NCBI RefSeq assembly: GCF_947499845.1
Contig: NZ_CANMPM010000002.1
Location: 297,515-361,514, forward strand
Length of the DNA: 64,000 nucleotides
Direction: 5' to 3'
From: an uncultured Pseudokineococcus sp.
Lineage (GTDB): Bacteria; Actinomycetota; Actinomycetes; Actinomycetales; Quadrisphaeraceae
Shown: positions 15,792 to 28,042 of the stretch, piece by piece
How positions within the stretch are numbered: the stretch's first letter is position 1
How the letters are laid out: the number at the start of each line of letters is the position of its first letter
Notes under the pieces: model-generated
What the model saw: only the letters and a program-made list of their open reading frames with translations
What the model was told of the DNA's origin: nothing
Databases searched by the model: none
Made by a program: the position numbers and the translations under genes

Positions 15792-18395
15792 ATGCGCTCC
15801 GCCACCACCCGTCCGGCCGCCGCGGTGCGGCGGCTGCTCGGTCCCGTGCTCGTGCTCGGGATGCTCACGGCGGCGCTCGCGCTGCTCCACCGCACCTTCC
15901 GCGGCTACGACTGGTCGGACCTCGGCCGCGACCTGGTCGGCCTGGGGCCGGGCACGGCGCTGGCGGCCCTGCTCGCCACCGCGGCCTCCTACGTCGCGAT
16001 GACGGGCTACGACACGCTGGCGCTGCGCTACGTCGGCCACCCTCTGCCCTACCGCCGGTACGGCCTCGCGTCCTTCGTGGCCACGGCCTTCGGCAACAAC
16101 CTCGGCGCCTCGGCCGTGGTGGGGGCGGCGCTGCGCGCCCGCGTGTACTCGAGCTGGCAGGTGCCGCGCTCCGCCGTCGCGCGCATCGTCGGCCTCAACA
16201 CCGTGACGCTCGCGCTCGGCGCGGCCGTCCTCGCCGGCGCCGGCGTGCTGCACGACCCGACGACCGCCGCCCGCGCGCTGCGCCTGTCGCCGCCGGTCGT
16301 GGTGGCCCTGGGCGCCGTCCTGCTCGCGGGGGTGCTCGGGTACCTCGTGTGGGCCCTCGTCGGACGTGCGGTGGGCCGCGGCCGCTGGCGCCTCGAGCGC
16401 CCCTCGCCCCGCCTCGCGCTCACCCAGGTCGCGCTCTCGACGCTCGAGTGGCTCTCCATGGCCGCCGTCCTCCACGTCCTGCTGCCCGCCGACGACCGGA
16501 TGGCCTTCCTCCCCTTCGCCGCCGCCTTCGCCGTCGCGACCGTCGCCGGGCTCGTGAGCAACGTGCCCGGAGGCCTCGGGGTCTTCGAGACGGCGCTCGT
16601 CGTCCTCCTCGGCGGGACGACGTCGCCCGCGGACCTCGCCGTGGCCCTCGTCGCCTACCGCCTCGTCTACTTCGTGCTGCCGCTGCTCCTCGCGGCGGTG
16701 CTCCTCGTCCGCCACGAGATCCGCACAGGCGCCGCGACGGCCACCGCCCCGGCCCCCGCGCCGGTCGCCGGCGCCGGCGCGCTGCGCGTGCCCGCGATGC
16801 GCGCCCCCTCGGCCGCGGAGCAGACCCGCCCGGCTGGCACCGGGACGACGGCGGGACGCCTGCCCACCGTGCTCACGTCGTCCGTGCTCGCCCTCGTCGT
16901 CGCGGGCGCCGGCACCTTCGTGGCCGTGCGCGGCGACCTCCCCGGCAGCCGCGGGCTCGACGTGCCGGCCATGGCCACGAGCCTCGTCGGCTGGTCCGCG
17001 CTGCTCCTCGGGCTCGGCCTGCACCGCCGGCTGCGCACCGCCTGGGCCGCCACGCTCGCCCTCCTCGCGGGCACGGCGGCCCTCGCCGTGACGCACGGCG
17101 ACGTCGTGCTCGGCGCCGTCACCGCCACCCTCGCGCTGCTCCTCGTTCCCGCGCGAGCGGTGTTCTCCCGCGGCACGCGCTCCTGGCGCCCGCGCGACCT
17201 CGTGCGCCCGGCCGTCGCGGTCGCCCTCGTCGTCGGGGCGGTCGCCCGGCAGGAGGTCGCCGGCTCCGTCGACGCCCCCGTCCTCGCGACGGCCCTGTCC
17301 GGCGCCCCGCTCGCCGACCGGCTCGCCGCCGCCGCGGGCGTGGCCGGCGTCGTCCTCGCGGGCACCTGGGTCTTGCGCCGCCGGCGGCCCGCCCGGCCGA
17401 CCGTGGACGACGACGAGCTGGCCCGCGTCGAGGACCTCGTCGCCCGCTCCGGGCGCTGCGCCGCCCAGCTCGCCTTCACCGGCGACAAGCGCTTCTTCTT
17501 CGCCCCCTGCGGGGCCGCCTTCCTCATGTACCAGGTGGAGGGCCGCAGCTGGGTCGTCATGGGCGACCCGGTGGGCGACCCGGCCGCCGTGCCGGGGCTG
17601 CTCCGCAGCTTCCTCGCCGAGGTGGACCGGCACGCCGGCCGCCCCGTCCTCTACAGCGTCCTCGACGACCACGCCGACCTCTACCGCGCCTCCGGCCTGG
17701 CGGTCACGAAGTTCGGCGAGGAGGCCGTCGTGCCCCTCCAGGGCTACACGCTCTCGGGCAAGGCGAAGACGAACCTGCGCACGTGCCGGAACAAGTCCCA
17801 GCGGCTCGGCATGGCGGTCGAGGTCGTGGCGCCCGAGGACGTCGCCCCGCTCGTGCCCGAGCTGCGCGCGGTCTCCGACGCCTGGCTCGCGGAGCGCCGG
17901 GGCGGCGAGAAGCGCTTCTCCCTCGGCGCCTTCGACGACGACTACGTCCGCCGGTCCCCCGTCGCCGTCGTGCGCCAGGAGGGGCGCGTCATCGCCTTCG
18001 CGACGCTCTGGGTGGGCGGGGACGGCGAGGAGGTCCAGGTGGACCTCATGCGCCGCCTCCCCGACGGACCGAGCACCGTGATGACGTACCTCTTCGTCGA
18101 GAGCCTCCTCTGGGCGCAGGAGCAGGGCTTCTCCGCCTTCAACCTCGGCACGGCCCCGCTCTCAGGGCTGCGCACGGGCACCGGCGCCCCCGCCTGGGAG
18201 CGGCTCGGGCACCTCGTGTGGACCCACGGCGGGCCTCTCTACAACTTCCAAGGGCTCCGGGCCTTCAAGCAGGGCTTCGGCCCCCAGTGGCGTCCCTGCT
18301 ACGTGGCAGCCCCGCGGGGGCTCGTCCTGCCGGGCGCGCTGGTCGACGTCGCCACCCTCGTCGGCGGCGGCGTCCGCGGCGTCGTCCGAGGATGA
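15792..18395 (+). CDS. mprF: MprF-like lysylphosphatidylglycerol synthase/flippase
   Basis: An 867-residue bifunctional membrane protein. The N-terminal half has many hydrophobic segments, with GNNLGASAVVGAALRARVYS and SNVPGGLGVFETALVVLLGG, the landmarks of the UPF0104/MprF flippase domain. A linker of about 45 Ala/Pro residues near 315-355 leads to further membrane segments. The C-terminal 300 residues form the cytoplasmic DUF2156 aminoacyltransferase domain (FTGDKRFFFAPCGAAFLMYQ; SFVVMGDPVGD-like WVVMGDPVGD; FNLGTAPLSGL). It transfers an aminoacyl group, typically Lys, from tRNA to phosphatidylglycerol and flips the product, reducing negative surface charge. It ends 4 bp before a GH114-like gene, likely one operon. 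Confidence 0.9.
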   Translation: MRSATTRPAAAVRRLLGPVLVLGMLTAALALLHRTFRGYDWSDLGRDLVGLGPGTALAALLATAASYVAMTGYDTLALRYVGHPLPYRRYGLASFVATAFGNNLGASAVVGAALRARVYSSWQVPRSAVARIVGLNTVTLALGAAVLAGAGVLHDPTTAARALRLSPPVVVALGAVLLAGVLGYLVWALVGRAVGRGRWRLERPSPRLALTQVALSTLEWLSMAAVLHVLLPADDRMAFLPFAAAFAVATVAGLVSNVPGGLGVFETALVVLLGGTTSPADLAVALVAYRLVYFVLPLLLAAVLLVRHEIRTGAATATAPAPAPVAGAGALRVPAMRAPSAAEQTRPAGTGTTAGRLPTVLTSSVLALVVAGAGTFVAVRGDLPGSRGLDVPAMATSLVGWSALLLGLGLHRRLRTAWAATLALLAGTAALAVTHGDVVLGAVTATLALLLVPARAVFSRGTRSWRPRDLVRPAVAVALVVGAVARQEVAGSVDAPVLATALSGAPLADRLAAAAGVAGVVLAGTWVLRRRRPARPTVDDDELARVEDLVARSGRCAAQLAFTGDKRFFFAPCGAAFLMYQVEGRSWVVMGDPVGDPAAVPGLLRSFLAEVDRHAGRPVLYSVLDDHADLYRASGLAVTKFGEEAVVPLQGYTLSGKAKTNLRTCRNKSQRLGMAVEVVAPEDVAPLVPELRAVSDAWLAERRGGEKRFSLGAFDDDYVRRSPVAVVRQEGRVIAFATLWVGGDGEEVQVDLMRRLPDGPSTVMTYLFVESLLWAQEQGFSAFNLGTAPLSGLRTGTGAPAWERLGHLVWTHGGPLYNFQGLRAFKQGFGPQWRPCYVAAPRGLVLPGALVDVATLVGGGVRGVVRG

Positions 18396-18399
18396 GCAC

Positions 18400-19284
18400 G
18401 TGACCTCCCGACGCGCGGGCGCCCCGCGCCGCGGCGCGCGCACCGTCGCCGCCGTCCTCGGCGCCCTCGTCCTCGCGGCGTGCGGCGCCGGACCCACCGG
18501 GGCGCCGGCGGCGACGGCCACGACGGCCTCCCCCGCCGCGAGCGCCGCCCGCCCCGCGCCCCCGCCCGCGGGCGGGGTGCTCGACTACCAGCTCGGCGGC
18601 GCCTACCCGCCCGCCGCGGACGTCGACGTCGTCGTGCGCGACCGGACGGCCGCTCCCGTCCGCGGCGGGTACTCGGTCTGCTACGTCAACGCCTTCCAGA
18701 CCCAGCCGGGCGAGACCGCCTGGTGGCGCCGCGCGCACCCCGACCTCCTCCTGCGCGACGCCCGCGGCCGGCTCGTCGAGGACGAGGACTGGCCCGGCGA
18801 GGTGCTCCTCGACACCTCGACGTCGGCCAGGCGGACGGCGGCCGCCCGGGTCGTCGGGCGCTGGGTCGACGGCTGCGCCGCCGCCGGCTACCGGGCGGTC
18901 GAGCTCGACAACCTCGACGCCTTCACCCGCTCCGGCGGACGGCTCACGCAGGGGCAGGCGGTGGCCTTCGCCGGCCTGCTGGCCCGGCGCGCCCACGCGG
19001 CCGGCCTCGCCGTGGCGCAGAAGAACACCGCCGAGCTGACGCGCCGCCAGGTCCGCGCGGTCGGGTTCGACTTCGCCGTCGCCGAGGAGTGCCAGGTGTG
19101 GGACGAGTGCGACGTCTACACCGGCCACTACGGGCGCCACGTCCTCGAGGTCGAGTACACCGACACCGGCCGGCGGCCCTTCCGCGAGGCCTGCGCGGCC
19201 CGCGGCGACCGCGTGTCCGTCCTGCTCCGCGACCGGGACGTCGTCCCCCGCGGCACCCCCGGCTACGTCTCCGAGCACTGCTGA
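18400..19284 (+). CDS. GH114-like lipoprotein (endo-alpha-1,4-polygalactosaminidase family)
   Basis: A 294-residue exported protein. The signal region ends in VLAACG with lipobox Cys28, so it should be membrane-anchored outside the cell. The mature part reads as a TIM-barrel glycosidase of the GH114/DUF297 type: GGYSVCYVNAFQTQPGETAWW, a VELDNLDAF motif with likely catalytic acids near residue 170, AQKNTAEL, and AEECQVWDECDVYTG. Characterised relatives cut galactosaminogalactan, but the polymer in this organism is unknown. GTG 18400 is 4 bp after the MprF stop, implying translation as one unit. A processing role at the envelope fits the context. Confidence 0.8.
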   Translation: MTSRRAGAPRRGARTVAAVLGALVLAACGAGPTGAPAATATTASPAASAARPAPPPAGGVLDYQLGGAYPPAADVDVVVRDRTAAPVRGGYSVCYVNAFQTQPGETAWWRRAHPDLLLRDARGRLVEDEDWPGEVLLDTSTSARRTAAARVVGRWVDGCAAAGYRAVELDNLDAFTRSGGRLTQGQAVAFAGLLARRAHAAGLAVAQKNTAELTRRQVRAVGFDFAVAEECQVWDECDVYTGHYGRHVLEVEYTDTGRRPFREACAARGDRVSVLLRDRDVVPRGTPGYVSEHC

Positions 19285-19355
19285 CGCGCCCGACCCAACC
19301 GCCCGCCGCCCGGGTCCGAACCACCGGCACGGCCCACGACGACGAGAGGACGCCC

Positions 19356-19505
19356 GTGACGAGCACCGCCACCCGCGCGCCCCACCGGCCCGGCGGCCCC
19401 TGCGCCGCGGGTGCGAGCATGGGACGTCCCACCCCCTCGCCCTCCCAGGAGGACGCCGTGATCCGGACCGCCCGCGCCGCTCGACGCCCGCACGGGCGGG
19501 GCTGA
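19356..19505 (+). CDS. possible small upstream ORF before the sortase gene
   Basis: A 49-codon frame from GTG 19356, preceded by GAGAGGA at 19344-19350, ends at TGA 19503-19505, six bases before the sortase GTG at 19511. The predicted peptide is basic and Pro/Ala-rich with no recognisable domain. A second strong GGAGGA/GTG pair lies inside at 19459. The sortase start itself has no good ribosome-binding site, so terminating ribosomes could reinitiate there. It may be only a leader peptide, or chance in GC-rich DNA. Confidence 0.3.
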   Translation: MTSTATRAPHRPGGPCAAGASMGRPTPSPSQEDAVIRTARAARRPHGRG

Positions 19506-19510
19506 CCGCC

Positions 19511-20356
19511 GTGGCCGGGAGCAGGGGCCGTCGCGGCGGCCGGGCGGCCACCGCCGCGTCGATCGCGTGCCTCGTCGTCGGCGCGGGGCTCGTGGGCTCC
19601 GCGCTGGCCCAGCAGGGGGAGGCCCCGGTCGAGCCGCCGCGCACGACCTCCGACGTCGCCGACGCGCCCTACGCCGCCCCCGGCGGGGACGCACCGGACG
19701 GCGACGACGCCACCTCGCTGCCCGCACCGGAGACCGCCGAGCCCTCGCCGTCGAGCACGCGCGTCACCGACGCGACGAAGGGCGACGTCCTGCCCACCGA
19801 GGCCCTCGCGCCGGAGGGCGACATCCCGGGGCTCGTGCGCATCCCCGCGCCCGAGACGCCGGCTCCCGAGCCCCCCGCGGAGCCCGAGGCGCCCGAGGTG
19901 GCCGAGCCGGTGCGCCTGCGGGTGCCCGCCATCGGCGTGGACACCGACCTGCTGCACCTCGGCCTCAACGACGACGGGTCGCTCGCCGTCCCGCCGCGCG
20001 AGGGCCCCGACAACCTCAAGGCGTCCTGGTACGACGGGTCGCCGCGCGCCGGGGAGGTCGGCCCGACGGTCCTGGCCGGCCACATCGACTCCAAGGCCGG
20101 GCCGTCGGTCTTCTACCGCCTGGGCGAGCTCGCGCCGGGAGACGAGATCCTCGTCGACCGCGCCGACGGCACGACGGCGACCTTCGTCGTCGACACCTCC
20201 GAGCGCTACCCCAAGGACGACTTCCCCACGCGGCGCGTGTACGGGCAGACGCCGGACGCGCAGATCCGGCTCATCACCTGCGGCGGCGTCTTCGACCGCT
20301 CCGTCGGGCACTACGAGGACAACACCGTCGTCTACGGGCACCTCGTCGACGGCTGA
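19511..20356 (+). CDS. class F sortase
   Basis: A 281-residue membrane-anchored transpeptidase. An N-terminal Arg-rich segment and one hydrophobic span (about residues 14-32) are followed by a long Pro/Glu-rich stalk to about residue 135, then the sortase domain. The domain shows LAGHIDS (His191), LITCGG (Cys257) and FDRSVGHYEDNTVVYG with the likely catalytic Arg, the class F arrangement. Class F sortases of actinobacteria are usually single genes lacking a neighbouring pilin, and none is seen here; they are thought to attach proteins to the wall. The gene follows an MprF/GH114 pair and is convergent with a GH15 gene 21 bp away. Confidence 0.9.
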   Translation: MAGSRGRRGGRAATAASIACLVVGAGLVGSALAQQGEAPVEPPRTTSDVADAPYAAPGGDAPDGDDATSLPAPETAEPSPSSTRVTDATKGDVLPTEALAPEGDIPGLVRIPAPETPAPEPPAEPEAPEVAEPVRLRVPAIGVDTDLLHLGLNDDGSLAVPPREGPDNLKASWYDGSPRAGEVGPTVLAGHIDSKAGPSVFYRLGELAPGDEILVDRADGTTATFVVDTSERYPKDDFPTRRVYGQTPDAQIRLITCGGVFDRSVGHYEDNTVVYGHLVDG

Positions 20357-20377
20357 CGCGCCCTAGGCCTCCCCGCC

Positions 20378-22261
<1,884 letters not shown>

Positions 22262-22437
22262 GGGCGCAAGCCTCCCCGACGGCGCCCGCGACGGCACCCA
22301 GGGGCCCCCGGCCGGTCGGCGGGGGCCGCGGGAGACGCACCGGAGGCGCGCCCAGGGGCGCGGACGGGCGCCTCGCCGGGCATGATCACGGGCGGAGGCC
22401 CGCGCACCGGGGCGCGGGCCGGTCACCGGAGGCAGAC

Positions 22438-23262
22438 GTGAGCACGCACGACGACCGCACCCTCGCCGCCACCCCGTCCGCCACCCCGGCGGACGAGCAG
22501 GTCGACCTGTCCCTGCGCCTCGACGGCCGGACGGCGCTGGTCACGGGCGGCGCGTCGGGCATCGGCAGCGCCGTCTGCGGGCTCCTCGCCGACCGCGGCG
22601 CCCGCGTCGTCGTCGTCGACGTGGCCGAGGAGGCCGCACGTGCGCGGGCCGGCGAGCTCGGGGGCCCCGCGGCGGGCCAGCACCTCGCCGTGGCCTGCGA
22701 CGTCACCGACGCCGCGTCGGTGGAGGCGGCCGTCGAGGAGGCCGTCGCGGCCACCGGGCGGGTCGACGTCCTCGTCACGTGCGCGGGCATCGCCGTCCTC
22801 GACCCGGCGGAGGACCTCTCGGACGAGGCGTGGTCGCGGACGCTCGCCGTCAACCTCACCGGCACGTTCCTCGTCGCCCGGGCGGTGGGCCGGCGGATGC
22901 TCGCCGCCGGGTACGGGCGGGTGGTGACCATGGCGTCGCAGGCCGCGACGGTGGCGCTCGAGGGCCACGCGGCCTACTGCGCGAGCAAGGCCGGTGTCGT
23001 GGGCCTCACCCGCGTGCTCGCGCTGGAGTGGGCCGGCCGCGGCGTGACGGCCAACTCGGTCTCCCCCACCGTCGTCCTCACCGCGCTGGGGCGGTCGGCG
23101 TGGAGCGGCCAGAAGGGCGAGGACGCGAAGGCGCAGATCCCGACGGGCCGCTTCGCGCTGCCCGACGAGGTGGCCGCCGCCGTCCTCTACCTCTCCAGCG
23201 GCGCCGCCGGGATGGTCAACGGGCACGACCTCGTCGTCGACGGCGGGTACACGATCCGCTGA
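22438..23262 (+). CDS. SDR family oxidoreductase (polyol dehydrogenase-like)
   Basis: A 274-residue classical short-chain dehydrogenase. GGASGIG is the cofactor loop, with Asp after the second strand (VVVVDVA) favouring NAD. Catalytic residues are Ser167, Tyr180 and Lys184 in AAYCASK. The C-terminal pattern TANSVSPTVVLTALGRSAW and DLVVDGGYTIR is reminiscent of GolD/D-threitol dehydrogenase-type polyol dehydrogenases, so a sugar alcohol is a reasonable guess. About 25 variable residues precede the domain. GTG 22438 has CGGAGG upstream. It stands alone between a divergent GH15 gene and a convergent luciferase-like gene. Confidence 0.88.
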   Translation: MSTHDDRTLAATPSATPADEQVDLSLRLDGRTALVTGGASGIGSAVCGLLADRGARVVVVDVAEEAARARAGELGGPAAGQHLAVACDVTDAASVEAAVEEAVAATGRVDVLVTCAGIAVLDPAEDLSDEAWSRTLAVNLTGTFLVARAVGRRMLAAGYGRVVTMASQAATVALEGHAAYCASKAGVVGLTRVLALEWAGRGVTANSVSPTVVLTALGRSAWSGQKGEDAKAQIPTGRFALPDEVAAAVLYLSSGAAGMVNGHDLVVDGGYTIR

Positions 23263-23314
23263 CGCCCCTCGCGGGCCGCCGCGGGGCGGCCCGCGGGAGA
23301 GGTCGGGCGAGCGC

Positions 23315-24304
23315 TCAGGCCGGGACGGCGGCGACGGCCTGCGCCGTCAGGTCCACCGACCGCACGCGCGCCGCGGCGGTGGGCGCCGAGTGGGCGGTGA
23401 TGAGCTCGTCAGCGTCGGCCAGCGCGGCGAAGGCGTCGAGCTGGTCGCGCACCTCGTCGGGGGTGCCCAGCGCCGTGTGGACCATCATCGAGTCGATCTG
23501 CGCGCCGGCCCCGGACTCCAGCAGCAGGTCGGCCTCGGCGTCGGTCAGCGTGCGGCCGCGGGCGAAGAAGGCGAGCGCCCGGGCGCGGCGGACCACGGCG
23601 CGGTGGTGCTCGGCCTCCTCGCGGGTGTCGGCGGCGAGGACGTTGACGCCGGCGACGACGTACGGCTCCGCCTGCTGCGCCGACGGCTGGAACTCCCGGC
23701 GGTAGGTCGCGACGGCGGCCTCGAGGGCCTGGGGGGAGAAGTGCGAGGCGAAGGCGTACGGCAGGCCCAGCGCGGCGGCCAGCTTCGCCCCGAAGAGGGA
23801 CGACCCGAGGATCCACAGCGGCACGTCGACGCCCGCCGCCGGCACGCCCTTCACGCCGGGCACGAGGCTCTGGCCCGTGAGGTAGCCCTGCAGCTCCTGC
23901 ACGTCGCGCGGGAAGGTGTCCGCCGACGACGGGTCGCGCCGCAGGGCGTACATCGTCGCCTGGTCCGAGCCCGGGGCTCGGCCGAGCCCGAGGTCGATGC
24001 GCCCGGGGTGCACCGAGGCGAGCGTGCCGAACTGCTCGGCGATGGTCAGCGGGGCGTGGTTCGGCAGCATGACGCCGCCCGCGCCCAGACGGATGGTCGA
24101 GGTGTGCGCCGCCACGTGGGCGATGAGCACCGCCGTCGCCGACGACGCGATCATCGGCATGTTGTGGTGCTCGGCGTACCAGACCCGCCGGTACCCGCCG
24201 CGCTCCGCGGCCTGCGCGAGCGCCACGCTGCCGGCGACGCTCTCGCCGACGCTCGTCCCCTCGTCGACGGGGGCCAGGTCGAGGACGGACAGCGGGACGG
24301 TCAT
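23315..24304 (-). CDS. LLM class (luciferase-like) flavin-dependent oxidoreductase
   Basis: A 329-residue single-domain TIM-barrel oxidoreductase. [44 protein letters not shown] and [15 protein letters not shown] are the hallmarks of the widespread bacterial luciferase-like subfamily, which uses FMN. An F420-using relative cannot be excluded because the genome makes FO (fbiC at 57742-60369), but the subfamily pattern favours FMN. The substrate is unknown. ATG 24304 has GAGGTG upstream. The next gene upstream on the same strand ends at 24474, separated by a large palindrome, so transcription is probably independent. Confidence 0.9.
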   Translation of the reverse strand: MTVPLSVLDLAPVDEGTSVGESVAGSVALAQAAERGGYRRVWYAEHHNMPMIASSATAVLIAHVAAHTSTIRLGAGGVMLPNHAPLTIAEQFGTLASVHPGRIDLGLGRAPGSDQATMYALRRDPSSADTFPRDVQELQGYLTGQSLVPGVKGVPAAGVDVPLWILGSSLFGAKLAAALGLPYAFASHFSPQALEAAVATYRREFQPSAQQAEPYVVAGVNVLAADTREEAEHHRAVVRRARALAFFARGRTLTDAEADLLLESGAGAQIDSMMVHTALGTPDEVRDQLDAFAALADADELITAHSAPTAAARVRSVDLTAQAVAAVPA

Positions 24305-24404
24305 GGCGGGTCACCTCGGTGCTCGGACGGCTCCCGGCGCCGGGTGGTGACGTCGGGCACCGGTCCCAACCGCCGTCGCCGCCGGGGTAGTCCCGACGCG
24401 AGGT

Positions 24405-24442
24405 GTGCGCCCAGGACGCGGTGCACCGCGTCCTGGGCGCAC
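24405..24442 (-). terminator. 38-bp perfect palindrome after the alpha/beta hydrolase gene
   Basis: The 38 bp are exactly self-complementary, centred on GTGCAC with arms starting GTGCGCCCAGG. The palindrome starts 31 nt downstream of the hydrolase stop (24474, minus strand) and has no T-tract. It could be a terminator or attenuator, or a binding site for a dimeric regulator of the gene starting at 24304. Confidence 0.7.
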
Positions 24443-24473
24443 CGCTCGGCCCCGGGCGCGGCCCGTCCCCCGC

Positions 24474-25359
24474 TCAGGCCGCTGCGGCCCGCACGTGCTC
24501 GGCCAGCAGCTCCGCCGTCGCGGCGGGCGCGTCCTCGTTCGGCGAGTGGCCGCCCGGCAGGACGGCGTACGCCGCGCCGACCCGCTCGGCCATGGCCCGC
24601 TGGTCCTCCTGCGGCCAGGCGGCGTCGGTCTCGCCGTGGGCGACGAGCACCGGCAGGCCGGTGGCGCGCAGGGCGTCCGAGCGGTCCTCGTGCGTGCCCA
24701 GCACGCGCGCGGCGGCGAGCAGCTGCCCCGGTGAGGTGCCGAGCACCCGCTCGCGCCACGCCGCGGCGGCCTCGTCCGGCGGCGGCTCGAGCCCCTCGGG
24801 CGCCGCCAGATAGGCCCACAGCGCTGCGGCGGTGCCCTCGCGCTCGAGGACGGCGACCTGGTCGTCCGTCCGCCCCGGCCAGCCGTGCGGGCCGGAGCAC
24901 AGGAGCACCAGGCCGCGCCAGCGCGACGGGTCGAGCAGCGCGGCCTCGCCGGCGACGACGCCGCCGAAGCTGTGGCCCAGCAGGTGCACCGGCGCCGCCC
25001 ACCCGTCGTCGAGCGCCGCGAGCGCGGCCGCGGCGTCGTGGACGTCCCGGACCAGCAGCGGCAGCGCGTAGGAGCGGGCGGCGACACGGACGTCGGCCTC
25101 GTCGCCCTCGGGCCGCACGGCGCCCGGCTGTCCGCGCTGGGTCAGCGCCACGGCGTCGACCCCGCGCGCGGCCAGCTCGGGGACCAGGAGCCGGTGGTCG
25201 ACCCGGCCGCCGGTGTAGCCGGGCACGAGGAGCAGGCGGCCGACGACGTCGCCCGCCGGCCGCGACCGCAGGACGGGGACCGGCCCGACGGGCAGGTCCA
25301 GGACCACGTCCTCGGGCGCGGGCAGCGGTCCCTCGGCAGGGGCTCCCTCGGGGCGGGCC

Positions 25360-25367
<8 letters not shown>
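24474..25367 (-). CDS. alpha/beta fold hydrolase
   Basis: A 297-residue cytoplasmic hydrolase. The nucleophile elbow is LLGHSFGGVV with Ser133. A likely acid lies in VLVAHGETDAAWP and the His in LPGGHSPNED. The family includes esterases, lactonases and C-C bond hydrolases, and the substrate is unknown. ATG 25367 lies 8 bp inside the end of the threonine synthase-like gene, so the two are probably co-translated. Functional linkage between the two enzymes is not obvious. The gene is followed by a perfect 38-bp palindrome. Confidence 0.88.
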
Positions 25368-26643
<1,276 letters not shown>

Positions 26644-26646
<3 letters not shown>

Positions 26647-26727
26647 CCGGCCATCCTGGCCCGGAGGGCGCCCGGGCGCCGGGCGCCGTCCGGGGCGCCC
26701 GCTGCCGGCGGGCAGGATGGCCGGGTG
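26644..26727. promoter_or_regulatory. divergent leaderless promoters with an inverted repeat across both starts
   Basis: CACCCGGCCATCCTG (26644-26658) and its exact reverse complement CAGGATGGCCGGGTG (26713-26727) flank the 78-bp space between two divergent GTG codons. Each arm holds, in outward order, CAGGAT, a 6-nt spacer (GGCCGG) and the GTG. Both genes therefore have the same leaderless start signal; the arms may also be an operator pair. Confidence 0.6.
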
Positions 26728-28011
26728 GCGGCGCGCGAGACGACGGAGAGCACGGCGGGGGGCACGGCGCGGGCCGCGACGTCGGGGGCGCCGGGCCGGG
26801 CCTCCCTCGCCGCACCGAGGACCGCGCTCGTCGTCGCCGCCGTCCTCGTCGTCGCCCTGAGCCTGCGCGGGCCGATCGTCGCGGTCGCCCCGGTGCTCGG
26901 GCGGCTCACCGAGGACCTTGGCCTCGACCCCGCCGCGGCCGGCCTGCTCACGACGATCCCCGTCGTCTGCTTCGCCGTCGCGGCACCGCTCGCCTCGGCG
27001 CTCATCGCGCGCGTCGGCCCCGCCGCCGCGGTCTGGTGGTGCCTCGCCGGCGTCACGGCCGGCACGGTGCTGCGCGCGTCGGGCGGCACGGAGCTCGTGC
27101 TCGCGGGCACGGCCGTCATCGGCACGGCCATCACGGTCGGCAACATCGTCGTCCCCGTCATCATCCGGCGGTCCGTCCCGCCGTCGCGGGCCGGCGCGGT
27201 GACGGGCGCCTACACGGCGGCGCTCAACGTGGGCTCGATGCTCACCTCCCTCGGCACCGAGCCGCTCGCCCAGCTCCTCGGGTGGCGGGCGGCGACGACG
27301 TCGTGGGTGGTGCTCGCCGTCCTCGGCGCGCTGCTCTGGGGCGCGGCGACGCTGCGGCGGGCGCCCCTGCCCGTCGACCCGCCGCGCGAGCGCGGCGCCG
27401 GCGACGAGCCCGCGCCCCTCGTCGCGGTGCACCGGCCGGCGTGGGCCCCCGCCGTCCTCACGGTCGGCTTCGGCGCACAGGCCTTCTCCTACTACGGGCT
27501 CACGGCCTGGCTGCCGACGCTCCTCGCCGACCGCCTCGGCCAGAGCCCGGCCGCGGCCGGGGCGGCCTCCTCGGTGTTCCAGGTCCTCGCCGTCGTCGGC
27601 GCCCTCGGCGTGCCGGCGCTGCTGTCGCGCGTGGCCCCCGACCGGGTGCTGGCCCTCGTCGGCGCCTGCTGGGTGGCCTTCCCGGTGGGCCTGCTCCTCG
27701 CGCCGCAGTGGTGGTCGCTGTGGGCCGCGCTCGGCGGCGCGGCCCAGGGCGGCGTCTTCACCATCGTCTTCGTCCTCGTCGTCCGGCTGTCCGGCGACGA
27801 CCGGCAGGCGCGGCGCACGTCGGCCCTCGTCCAGGGCGGCGGCTACGCGCTGGCCTCGCTCGGCCCCCTCGCGCTCGGCGCGGTGCACGACGCGACCGGC
27901 GGGTGGACGGCGCCGCTGCTCGTCGTCGTCGGGGCGCTCGTCGTGCTCGTGCTGGGGGTCGGCGCCGTCGCCGTCAGCAGCGGCCGCGCCGCCCGCGCCT
28001 CCGCACTCTGA
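26725..28011 (+). CDS. MFS transporter, CynX/NimT (cyanate/nitroimidazole) type
   Basis: A 428-residue major facilitator with about twelve membrane segments. SLRGPIVAVAPVLGRLTEDLGL at the start of the first segment, LLTTIPVVCFAVAAPLAS, and GFGAQAFSYYGLTAWLPTLL at the start of the second half are typical of the CynX/NimT subfamily. Its members have been named for cyanate or 2-nitroimidazole transport, but real substrates are mostly unknown. GTG 26725 is preceded by CAGGAT at a 6-nt distance. It is convergent with a GNAT gene across a repeat pair. Confidence 0.88.
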   Translation: MAARETTESTAGGTARAATSGAPGRASLAAPRTALVVAAVLVVALSLRGPIVAVAPVLGRLTEDLGLDPAAAGLLTTIPVVCFAVAAPLASALIARVGPAAAVWWCLAGVTAGTVLRASGGTELVLAGTAVIGTAITVGNIVVPVIIRRSVPPSRAGAVTGAYTAALNVGSMLTSLGTEPLAQLLGWRAATTSWVVLAVLGALLWGAATLRRAPLPVDPPRERGAGDEPAPLVAVHRPAWAPAVLTVGFGAQAFSYYGLTAWLPTLLADRLGQSPAAAGAASSVFQVLAVVGALGVPALLSRVAPDRVLALVGACWVAFPVGLLLAPQWWSLWAALGGAAQGGVFTIVFVLVVRLSGDDRQARRTSALVQGGGYALASLGPLALGAVHDATGGWTAPLLVVVGALVVLVLGVGAVAVSSGRAARASAL

Positions 28012-28042
28012 CGACACAACGCCGGGCGGGGCGCCTCTGCAC

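Noticed and set aside
14331..17672. A 1113-codon open frame on the minus strand opposite the MFS and mprF genes
   Set aside because: Composition (Gly/Glu/Arg/His repeats) and lack of motifs show an antisense shadow; the opposite strand has clear transporter and MprF motifs.
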